Source of the DNA: Gordionus sp. m RMFG-2023
Taxonomy: Eukaryota; Nematomorpha; Gordioida; Chordodea; Parachordodidae
Assembly: GCF_954871325.1 (NCBI RefSeq)
Contig: NC_088776.1
Span: 19,654,052-19,718,051, forward strand
DNA length: 64,000 bases
Direction: 5' to 3'
Positions 26,301 through 38,300 of the stretch are shown here, piece after piece. Within the stretch, counting starts at the first letter, position 1, and each line of letters starts with the position of its first letter. The notes under the pieces are model-generated. The model searched no databases, had not been told where the DNA came from, and saw nothing but the letters and a program-made list of their open reading frames with translations. Position numbers and translations under genes: made by a program.

Positions 26301-29300
26301 TCCGTGGCAGAATCATTTGTATGGCATGGGTTCTACAATCTTTCGCTATGTGGTTTGCCTTACCGCAACGAAAGCATATCACTTTCTTTTGAATAGAGTT
26401 AGGTTTGATACTAGGTCTATAATTATTATTAGGAATATAATTATTACTAAAGTGTTTATTTATTGAATCTATTGACGTTTGTATAATTATTATTTCTAAA
26501 ATAATTATTTTTCGAACCCTCTGTTGGCTTATTTTTAATTATTTTATTAACTTCAGTCTGGGTTTCATTTTCCAACGAAGACAGCGCGATCGCTAAACGC
26601 ACGGTCTCTTCAAAAGTAATATTGCCTTCGATATACTTTGACCGAAGTTCTTTGTCCAACTCAGGTAAGCCTACTCCTAGGATAAATATATCTCTTAAAA
26701 GTTCATCAAAAGGCGGTTTAAAATTACAAAGAGAACAGACAGTTTTAACCCTAATTGAAAATTCAATAATCGTCTCACTGCATCTTTTTAGCGTAAAAAA
26801 AATTTTCCTATTTACGAAAATGCTCGAACTATCCTTGAACGCCAAATTTAAGCTTTTTATTAAAGTATCATAATTTATCATCTCTAAATTTATTGGAAAG
26901 TGAAAGTTTTTAATTTTGATAAGATTGTCTGTTCCGATATAGGCTAAAAGCAGGTCTTTTTTTGTATTTTAATCTATAATATTTCTTACTTTATAAATTA
27001 ACTCCAAGTTAAATAAGTAGTCCTGAATATTTACTTTTTCTTTGACGAATTCTGGAATATGGAATTTAATAGGAACTACTTCCATTGAGTCTTTAACTTT
27101 AATAGGAACTACTTCCATTGAATCTTCAACTTTAATAGGAGCTACTTCCATTGAGTCTTTTACTTTAAATTTAATAAATCAAATAAATCTTATCTAAAAA
27201 TCGTCGCCAATGAAGTGTTTTGTTAAATAAGTAAAATAAGTAAAGTAAGTCAAAGTATATTTAATACAAAATATCACGTATATATATATAATAAATTCAA
27301 TCCTTCAGGTTATGTAATTTACAAACGAAAAGTTAATATTATATTCAATTTAAATTCAATTTACAATTACATTTATATTACAATTTATTATTATCTTTTT
27401 AGTCTAAATTTTACTATTCACACATATGTTTAGAATTCTATAAAAAAAATGAGCTAGAACGCCATCTCTAGGATAGATTCTTATATACTATTTAATATAT
27501 GTTTGTTAAATTAAATAGCAAAGCTCATAATATTTACGCTAAATAATTTTAAAAATTTAAAATATCTATATAAGGGGTTAACAATAAGACCATTGGTAGA
27601 ATTTTTGAGAGTAAAAAAAGCTCAAGAAAAAGACAGAAACATGGCCACGATACTGTTCGACAGAGTAAATGATATATTATTTTTAAAATTACCAAAAAAT
27701 ATTTTGAGATATTCAAATAGGAGAATTTAAATATTTTTTGTTTTAGTGCATGGATCACCTATTGGCCGGCGCTGAAGATATTATAGGTGGGCAAGGCAAG
27801 AATCGCTTAAGAGAAAAGTTTATATATATAATACATTTCTCATAATTTATATATTATCCCATCTGATTCATAACTCCCCCTTGATTTTAACTTACATTCA
27901 TTTAATTTTTTTACAAAAGTTATCAATCTTTTTTTTAAAAATTTTGTGATATATATATTTATATTTATATTAATAAAAGTAAAAAATTATTAGCTGAATT
28001 CATATCTAATATAAAGAAAATATAAAAGTATACCTTATGAAAAAAATCAGTTCACTACATTATGATCACTACAATGTTCGGCCATATTTTATCTATCCTA
28101 TTTTTTTTTAAATTAGCAAATTGTTTAGTTACTTATTTTTTACAATTATATATTATAATCTAATCAATTTGTAAACTTTTTAATTTTTATTTTCTTAAAA
28201 TGAGTAGAGGTAACAGATAAGACTACAAATGTGCCTAATGATATCATTATTAAAATACCTAAGAAAAAATTCTGGCAGAAAGATAGCAAATCAATTAGCC
28301 ACAAGTCTATCGACTATTTTAGACATTATAATAAAATTAAAAATCTCGGTCTTTTTTTAGCTTACTCAAAATAGAGGATGTGTAAAGAGTACTAATTTGA
28401 AAGATAGAATCATACGAGATAGAGTTCATATAATCGGTAAACCTCTTCTTCAGAGAAATATTATCTAAAGATATTTTTATAATTGGGAGAAATATTATCT
28501 AAAGATATTTTTATAATTGGGAGAAATATTATCTAAAGATATTTTTATAATTGGGAGATAAGTTACCATAGAAACTAGTCAATGAAGATTACATTTAATG
28601 ATATTTTTCTTCTACAAAATTATTTGAAATTTAGTTTATATATTATACCATTCGATATAGTTTAAGAAAAAAACGTTTATAACATTACAAAATAATGAAA
28701 GATTAAATTAGGCTTTAAAATACGTAAATTAGACATATTAGCGATGGAAACACAATATTCATCATAGAATTAAAATGGTAAGTTTTTGGTTACAACTAAA
28801 TATTGTAATAAAAACATAAACAGAGATCTTCTATCTTGATACAAAGAACTGTTAAGTTTCCATAAATGGAGATGCATGATGCAATAGGCCTAACGCCTAA
28901 GATATATTTTATTAAATATAATAAATCATGTTGAATAACAAGATACTTTGATACCTTATTTGAACATGAAAAAATTTACCTAGGTGATAATTTTGCAGTT
29001 GCATAGTTTTAATAATATCATATTAAATCAACCAAAAAAAGTTGATTCTTATGTCAACCCTTTCAATTTTTTTAAAAATTTGTATGTTAGTAGAATATAC
29101 ACTGACAAATAAAAATGTAAACTCTTACTTTTCAAATTGGCTTACATCATGAGATACGGCCCACTTTAGAAACGCGAAAATTCTAAAATACACAATATTT
29201 AATTTAAAATATCTCGGCTAAGAACATGATTTGAATTTTGTTTAAAACCTATAGAATAACCCTTTATGATATAAAATTTATTTTATTGAAAATAAGTCTT

Positions 29301-32300
29301 TTACCAAAGACCGAAAATAGATAACAGGAAATGTTATAAAATAAAAAGTGCAGTATGACTTAACCCCTATATTACCAAATGTATAGTAGTTTATTTTTTT
29401 TTAAAGTGGACAATATATTTGAATAATAGCATTAAAACGAAAATCCTAAAAAATCAGAGTGTTTTGAATAACATTTACCAAATTGTATTGTATAAAATAT
29501 AATGCGAACCGCTTTAATTTGGAAGCATTATAAGGAATAAATAATAAGGTTAAGCTTAATAATCTCTTCAACCCAGATAAAGATCGAATAAAGACAAAAA
29601 AACTTTATTAACCTCTACAAACATTATAATAATTTTTAGATCAAGGTAGAGTGAAATTTTTTGCAACTGCATGTTGGTATAACTCTTTGCGATAGTTTGG
29701 GGGGAATTACTAAGAGGTAAGTGGCTATAGCAAGCCTGCAACGTCCTTATGAAAAATCATATACTAACACCTATGGATTTATATAATTATGCGGGAATTT
29801 ATATGCCGCGTATTATATATATTTGTCAGCAACGTTAAAAATTTATGAATGGAAATCACTCTCGAAAATAGATTTTTAACGGCCAAATGAATTCCTAAGT
29901 ATATTTTTACATTTTCCTTCTAAAATAAAATAGCTAAACCTATGTGTTGAATATGACACAATGTCTATTAATGATCTGCATAGAGCCTAAGAAATATATC
30001 CCAAACAAATATCTTTTTATTTTTGCCGAAAAATCAGGCCCGAAATAGATATTATTTGTCCCCGGCTCGAATATTATATAGAAATTATTATTTTTTTAAA
30101 TACAGTTTTACATTACACTGAACAAAATTATCATGATCATTCTACAAACAAATAAAATTATATTTGCTACTTATTTCATCCAAGAATTTTAAAATTTATT
30201 TCTTTTATTTAAAATTTAAGCCTGATACGGTCAAACTTCTTTTAAATATACTAGGCCTAACCCAGAGATCATCAATGTCCACTATCCTATTTTTTAATAT
30301 GTAAAAATTTAAAATTTTCTATTTATTTTGAAACTTTGAAAAAATTACTATAAATTTCAATATGAATGATATTTATGAACGATTTTAGCCATACTACTTT
30401 TATTCAAAGTATAACTCTTGGCCAGTACTCGTACCAGTTTAGAATTTTGTGCAAATATTATAATGTATAAGGTTTATCTGTAAGAAATTTAAAAGAAAAA
30501 AAGAGCAATTTTTATCTTATAGGCATTTTCTCTTTTCTATTTCCGGTTTTTAGTAATAGACTTATTTCCAATAAAATAATTTTTATATCATATAAAAGGG
30601 GTTTTTTAGAGCTATTTAATAAAATTTAAATTATGTTTTTAATTTAATTACTTTTTGAGGTATTTAAAACTAAATATAGTCTATTTTGGAATTTTTGCAT
30701 TTCTAAAGATGGCCATATGCATGAAGTAAGGTGAGTTGGGAATTATTTTATATTTTTAATAGTTAGTGTATATACTACCATCATAAAAATTTTAATAAAA
30801 TAGAAAAGGGTCGGGTTGAATCTTCAGTTGATTTGATATGAAATACAATATATTTTAATTATTAAAAATTTATGAAAATTTTTGACACCTTGTCCACGTA
30901 CCTGCTAAACTAGTTGTCATCGACTTGGTTCCTTTACAACTATTATCCCTATCTTTATTTATCTCAATTCGCTTATCCCTCAATTCAGTGATCTCATCAT
31001 TCATAACTCCCAATGATGACCTTTTAACAGCAGCAAGAACGATGGAATCAACTTACCCCAGACGGTTTTACATTTCGAACCGAAATTTCCAACAAATCTA
31101 TTTTCGAACCCCTAATAAAGAAACTACAAAATAGCCTCAACCCCACCAATATTAACGACATGCAAAACGATAAATATGGTAGGCATGAATGGCTCGAAGC
31201 ACTTCCAAGCCAAACCTTATATAATCTCTTAGGCAATGAGCAACTAAGAGTTACTATAGGATTTAGACTTGGATGCTTGCTTACACAGCCCCACACTTGC
31301 CAACAATGCAACTTACCCGTTCAACTTAACACCCGACACGGCCTATGCACCCGCAGCCAAAGTCGCCATCTCTGGCAAAAGCAATTAATAAAATCATCCA
31401 TAACGCTGGCTAAAATACCCAACATCCTCGAACTAACCAATCTTTCATTATAGGACGGCCTCAGACCCGACGGTTTAACCTGTACCCTCAGGTCCAACGG
31501 GAAATCCCTTATTTGGGACGCAATCTGCGTCTTCTTCTTTCCTTCATCAATTAATTCAAACCTACTTACTAGCGAAAATAAAAAAATTAATAAATATTCA
31601 AAATTCAATAATTTTATATTTCAGCCAATAATCATATCAACTAACGGCCATTTTTCCTAGTCTACATATTTTTTTTTAAAAATTTTATCGCGAAAATTTT
31701 TTAATAGAATAAACGAAAATAGCGAATCCATATTTCTTAAACAAAAACTTTAACTAGAAATTTTTAAATATAATTATACTTGCTTTTTAGGTACATATTC
31801 ATTATTAAATGGAGGTAACAGGTAATCAGTTGAAAATTCCATGCATAGCCTGAAATATCTTGTTATGACTGCTCAAATACAAATCACATTTAAATTTATT
31901 ATTTGAAAAAATTTATTCAACTTTAAAAGTGTTAATGTAATCGATTTTTTGTCGATCGGTTAGTTTGATTCTTCTTATGTCCATAAGACATTTTATATTA
32001 AAGTTATAAAATTTGTATTTTTTTTGTTAAACGATTTAACTTGATTTTTTATTATATTTAAATTAAACGTTTACCTTAAAGTATCCATTAACGATCGATT
32101 TTTTATTATTTCTTTTTTTAAAGAATTTATCCATTAACTTAAAAATATAACACATATGATTTTTTTTTTACATTTAAATTAATCTATTAAAAAAATATAA
32201 AATATACAGATATATAGGATGAAATAATATTGGAAAAAGGAATGTAAAGTAACAATAAAATTTAAAATATTATTATTATCATTTTTTGCTTTTATCATTA

Positions 32301-35300
32301 TAATTATTTTAGTTGTTATATTAAATTTTCATTAATAATAAATCTTTTTATCCAAATTTCAGTAAAATATTCTTTATTTTCTTCAAAAAGATATAGATAT
32401 TAAACTTATATTGAAAAGTATTGTAAAGTTTTAACCCTGAAAAAAGGAAAAGTTTCAATCATAGAAGGAAAAGGTACGATCAAAAGAGGAAAAGGGTCAA
32501 TCATTAAAAGAAAAGGTTCAATCAAAAAAGGAAAAGGTCCGATCAAAGGAAAAGGTTCAATCAAAAAAGAAAAAAATGTCTAACAAAAAAGGAAATGGTT
32601 CAATCAAAAAAAATGTGTCAATCAAAGAAGGAAAAGTTTCAATTAAAAAAGGAAAATCGTTTTTTTTGATATTTTTTCTTGATAATTCTTAAATTTTTAT
32701 CATTCCTTCTCATTTTATTTCTAACCTTTTGCGATTTTTTTACTTTCTTTTTCCTCTCAATTTTGATAATTCACTTTTGTTTTTTAAAAAATAATTTATA
32801 AATTTTTCCTGTTATTTTTCTTCACTTCTTCTACTACATTTCTTATTTCATTTTTTAACAAAAATCTTTCCTCTTTTTTCATCCTGCATAACAATATTTT
32901 GACTTTTTATGATTTTTTCTCCTTATATTGTAATCTTTTACATACATTTCTAACCATTTCAATCTCTTTAAGTCATTTTTAATCTTTATTTTACAGATCT
33001 TTACTCATTTTTTTTTTCATTTTTGATAATTATTTTTATTCGCTTTAATTTTTATTTCTCCATGGCAGACAATTTTTTTATTAAAATTTTTTACATATTA
33101 AATTATTTAATTATAATTGCTGAATTAAATTAATCGTTTGGTTATAATGTACTCATTGGCGTACGCAGCGGGGGAGGGAAGGGGGGAGCAAACCTCCCCC
33201 CCCCCCAAAGCCAAAAAATGCAGATGCCGGATATATTTTTCAGAAATATTATTGTTTATATTTGTTAATATTTATTCGTATCTCATATTAAATTATATTT
33301 AATTACATTTATTATCAAATTTATCTACTAAGTTATTATCAATTAATTTCGATTTCAAGTTTTTCGGCGTAATATTTACTTATTATTTTCAAAATTTTAG
33401 TAGCGTAATATTAATCTACCATTTTCAAATTTCATAATTATTTCTGAAACTTCTTGTCCAACAGGGAAAAAGAAATCGACTTGTAGCAAGTCAAGCTCAT
33501 CGTTAAAACATAATATAGGATCAGTAGAAGAGTATATCTTAAATATAGATACATTTATAACCCAAATATTCCCAACCTTTTTTAGAAAAAAAATACTTGT
33601 TAGAATTTTTATTATAAAGATGTTAAAGTATCTTATGATGCCTTACTAGCTGAATAACTATGTTTATAAGATTAACTATGGTTGATATAGTCCCAAAAAA
33701 TGCTATGGATGCTCTGCATTATTTCAAACACATTTTAGATTAAATTCCCAATGTTATAAAAGGGTTTATAAACTCTTCCCATTAGTAAACTAATGAGAGA
33801 ACATTTTCTTTTTTAAGAAGAATAACAGAGGCCTGCAGAAATAAGATTTGCAGGGCACGGCCCGGATTTTTTTTAAAAATTTTTTACGGCCCGGCCTGGG
33901 TTATTTTTAAAAAATTTTCAGGCCAGGCCCAGCTTTTTTTAAAAAAATTTTTAGGCCCGACTCGGATTTTTTAAAAAAATTTTCAGGCCCGGCCCGGATT
34001 AAATTATATTTATTTTTGATTTTAATAGTTAATAATAACGATTTCAAATATAGACTGTTTTAAAAAATACAGCCCGGATTGGGTGTTTTTTTAAAATAAT
34101 TCAGGCCCGGCTTGGGTGTTTTTTTAAAAAAATTTCGGGCCTGGCTCGGGTATATTTAAAAAAATTAAAATATTGTCCGGCCCAAAACATACCAAGAAGT
34201 ACAACATCTGAAAGTAGATTGAAAGGTTTGAATCTTTTGAATATTCATAGGCATTTGACGACAAGCAAGGATGAGATAATTGAAAAATTAGCTCAATTAC
34301 AACGAAGATTGGATTTTACATTATAAATATATAACATACAAAATGCAATTATTCCTAAGAAACTTTTTGTGTAAAGGCTCAAAAAATTCAAATTTCTATT
34401 TTGGGTCATTTAAGTGATTCTTTACATATAATTTTTTTATAATTCACATAAATTTAAAATTGTGTATTAGAAATAGTTATTAGTCCTAATAAATTTATGC
34501 TTGATATTTTTAAAAAACAATATTATTTCTTAAAAAAATTTATTATCCCCCCCCCAGACCAAATTCCTGCGTACGCGCCTGTAATGTACCTTTTTAAAAT
34601 TAAATAAATTTGAACTGTAATACCAAGTGATATGTAAATTAATAAAATATAATCATTTTTAAATTCTTATTTTTCAAATTTGCCATTGAAAAATAAAAAT
34701 TAAGTGTAAATTAAAAATTATTACAAAAAAGAATTATGAAAAATGAGAAGAAAAAAATATTGAGAAAAGATCAGAAAATAAAGATTAAAAATGACTTAAA
34801 GAGATTAAAAAAGTTAGAAATGTATGTGAAAGATAACTATAAGGAGAAAAAATCATAAAGTCAAAATATTGTTATGTATGATGAAAAAAGGAAAGAATTA
34901 TTTTAAAAAATGGTGTAAGAAATGAAGAAAAATAACAGAGAATATTTATAAATAAAAAGAATGAAAATGAGGAGAAAAATAAATTGAGAAAAGATAGTAA
35001 GAAAAATAAAGTAAAGATCTCACAAAAATTAGAAATAAAATAAGAAGGAATAATAAAACAAATAAAAATTTATAAAAATTGACAAGAAAAAAAATTTTCT
35101 TATTTTTAAGAAAATAACGATTTTCCGTTTTTGATTGGGAATTTTCCTTTTTTGTGACACTTTACCTTTTTTAATTGGACCTTTTACTTTTTTGATTGAC
35201 ACTTTTCCTTTTTTGATCGGGTCTTTTCTTTTCTTGTTTCTTGATTGAATCTTTTCCTTTTATGATTGAACCTTTTCCTTTTTTGATCGGACCTTTTCCT

Positions 35301-38300
35301 TTAATGATTGAAACATTTCCTTTTTTTGATTATAACTTTTCCTTTTTTGAATGGGAAACCCTGTATTTTTAAAAAGACAAAAGTGAAATATCAAAAATGA
35401 GAAGAAAAGTAAATTGAGAAAAGATATAGTAAGAAAAATAAAGATATCGTAAAAAGTTAGAAATAAAATAAGAAGGAATAATAAAAATTTAAGAAAAATT
35501 GACAAGAAAAAAAATTTAAAAAATTCCTATTTTCCTTTTTTGATTGACACTTTTCCTTTTTTGATTGAACCTTTTCCATTTTTTGTTTGACACTTTTCCC
35601 TTTTTGATCGAACTTTTTCCTAAGTCTTTGGAACTTTACCCTTTTTGATTGACTTTTCCTTTTTTAATCGGACCTTTTCCTTTTATGATTGATGCATTTT
35701 TTAATCGGACCTTTTTCTTTTAATACTAAAACTTTCCTTTTTTGATTAGGACTTTTTCTTTTTTAAATGGGAAACCATGTATATGTAGCTAACATGGATA
35801 CTTAAACATAGTATATTCAAGAACATGGAACAAGGGTATCTCTGAGTTGCTGTTGCATAGGCGTAGCCGAAATAGAAGGGTAGGGGAAATCCCCTCCTTC
35901 AGAAATTTATCATTTTTTGTGAATATCATTTTAAGCTAATATAAAATACCCCCCTTAGTCCTCCACCCACTTCCTGACCCTCAAAAATGTATGCATATAT
36001 CTTAAACAATAATTTGAATGAAAGAATGTAAAAGTTGATATTTTTTTAAACTAAAACTATTCATCATAATTTATACATTTGTGGAAAAAAACATTTATAT
36101 ATAAAAAAAAGTGAACCAAAAGTGTTTTTAAAGAAATGGAATATAAGCCAAAGATAAGTCTTTAGACAAAAGTGAAATGTATTATAATTATTATTAATAG
36201 ATTCATAAAATTACTAAATAATATAATATATCAAATATTATTTTTTATAAAGTGAGTAATTTTAATTTATATATCTTAATAAAAGTAAAATATAATTATA
36301 AAATTATTGATAAAGTGAAATCATAAATTAAATAAAAAAATTAAAGCACAATACAAATAGTGGAATATTATATGTCGTAGATTTATAGTATATCTAATAA
36401 TCAATTATCATATGACAATCAAATAATTTTTACCAATATAGTGATTTATATATTTTACAGAAAACTATTAATATTGATAAGGACATCTGAAAATATCTTT
36501 TAAAGACATTGAGCAATGAATAATATAAAAATTAATTTTTAATATCATTTTTTTATTTAAAATAAATAGATGGCGTTAATTAATTGAATGCTAATTGTTG
36601 CTATATTTATTATCAAGAGCATTGATTAGTAAAATTTGTTAAAATATTAACTGTAATATATTCTTAACTATCAAATATGTCTTAAAAGTGGAATTTTACC
36701 TAGTAATTTGTATCCAATTGTATATAATAGAGTATCAACTATATGTCTACTTACTTTTTATAAATAAATTTCTTATATTTGTTTGGAATAAATTATTACC
36801 ATGCTTTTATATTAATGTATATACAAGTAATTTATTATATTTTATATAAACTAATAAAAATATATTTCATATTTGTTCCAGGCTTATTTTTTTTTATTAA
36901 AATTAACCTCCTATCTTGTAAAAGTATTTTATGACTATATATAGATGGTAACCCGGCCGAAGGCTCGTCCAAATAGAGTCTGGGGGCGAAGCCCCCAAAA
37001 ATTTTTTAATTCCCCCCCCCCCCCATTAGGAAAATCCTGGCTACGCCTATGTGCTGTTGGTTCCCGTTCCGGGAAAAAGAATCTTGTTCCATTTTTAAAA
37101 ACGCATTCCTTAAATTGTTTAATTTTATTTATTGGTCTTTATGATACTTATATTAGTATTAATTGAGTCTTTATCTGAAAGATAATGTCAAGATTTTTAA
37201 GGCAGAAAGTCTTTTTTTATTGTTTCTTCTTTTTACAAAGCCATTTTTTTATAGCAAATTAACTGAGAACAGCCTTTCACATGCAGTTGATTATACGTTA
37301 TTAATCATATAACTTATCAGATTGATATTATCAATATTAATGACAAATAAGTTAATTTTATTTAAAACATAATAATTTGAATAAGTTTCCTATTCAAACA
37401 TAACGAATAATTTACTATTCGTATTCGTTACTATTCAATTTAAATTATATAAAACGAATTGAATATTCGATCATTTTTATATAGGTCTAGTGCACAAAAC
37501 GTTTCCACTTAAATTTAAATCTTTTTTAAATAATATTGTTCTTATAACAAAGCAATTATAAAAATTTGACTAAAAATAATGTGTTTATAATCTTAAAATC
37601 ACATAATAATAATATTAAATAATGGTCAATAATAGTTATAGTTATGTTTGTGAAAAATTGGAATTTATTTACTAATAGGATAGTTTAAATGAATCTTTAT
37701 ATAATTTTTTCATAACATTCCAGAACTCTTCTGGCATATTTCTCGAAATTCTGTTTATCGTCCCATAATTAATTTTCCCTATGTTTCGTTCTCGTAACAT
37801 TTCGTAAACATTCCATTTCATGTCCCTAGGTATAATATATGCCAATAAATTGAGATTTTTACATTCAATAAGAGGAAATTAATTGGAAATTATAAGTTGT
37901 AGATTTTTTATTCTTTTTTTGAAAATTACAGATTAGAATTTCTCCAATACAAATACCTGCAACCTTACTTAGTAAAAAAATTGTCATCCAGAGACGATAA
38001 TCTTGTGGATATTTGCAAAAAATTGAACGTGTACGAAGCTAAAAATTTATTAAACCAATATCATGGTGATATTATTATGCTCAAGGAAGAAATCACGTAA
38101 GTTTTTATGAATTTTGCTATTTTTTTTACGAGGCATTTTATTTATTTTAAAAAATATATTAAAAATAACATTTAAACTATTTATAAAAATATATATATAT
38201 ATACTATATAAAAATTAGAGACACAGACCTGTAAGAGTACCAATTGTACAATCCGACCCAGATTTCTAAAAATAACTGCATGGCCCGGATTTTTTAACAT

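Larger units (their letters stand above)
21070..27382 (-). mobile_element. Fossil Ty3/Gypsy LTR retrotransposon in intron 7
   Basis: It lies antisense to the exchanger. The order on its own strand is 5' LTR (right), gag, protease, reverse transcriptase, RNase H, integrase, 3' LTR (left). The LTRs are short (about 172 bp) and start TG and end CA. They differ at about one position in 145 aligned bases outside an insertion, so the copy is young in evolutionary terms. Yet the coding region is broken in roughly five places. No envelope gene was seen. The left LTR is split by the pogo element at 21138-23145, so the internal length is about 4 kb without it. Confidence 0.9.
32435..35363. mobile_element. 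Foldback Tc1/IS630-type element with minisatellite ends, copy 1
   Basis: About 700-bp arms (roughly 32435-33130 and 34735-35363) are inverted copies. Their outer parts are arrays of a unit like AAAAAGGAAAAGGTTCAATC. The right end reads GGGAAACCCTG followed by TA, the same terminus as in the elements at 52136 and 62467. The short centre has no transposase, so this copy is non-autonomous. A hAT (33153-34581) has inserted in the centre. Confidence 0.8.

Noticed and set aside
28453-28558. CRISPR-like array
   Set aside because: The three 35-bp units are head to tail with no spacers, in an animal intron.
31048-31608. Antisense frames over the RPDG fragment
   Set aside because: The + strand frame carries the recognisable blocks. 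The antisense frames are shadows.
32442-32660. Satellite or CRISPR-like array
   Set aside because: The 20-bp units are the outer part of a foldback arm, and an inverted counterpart lies at 35130-35363.
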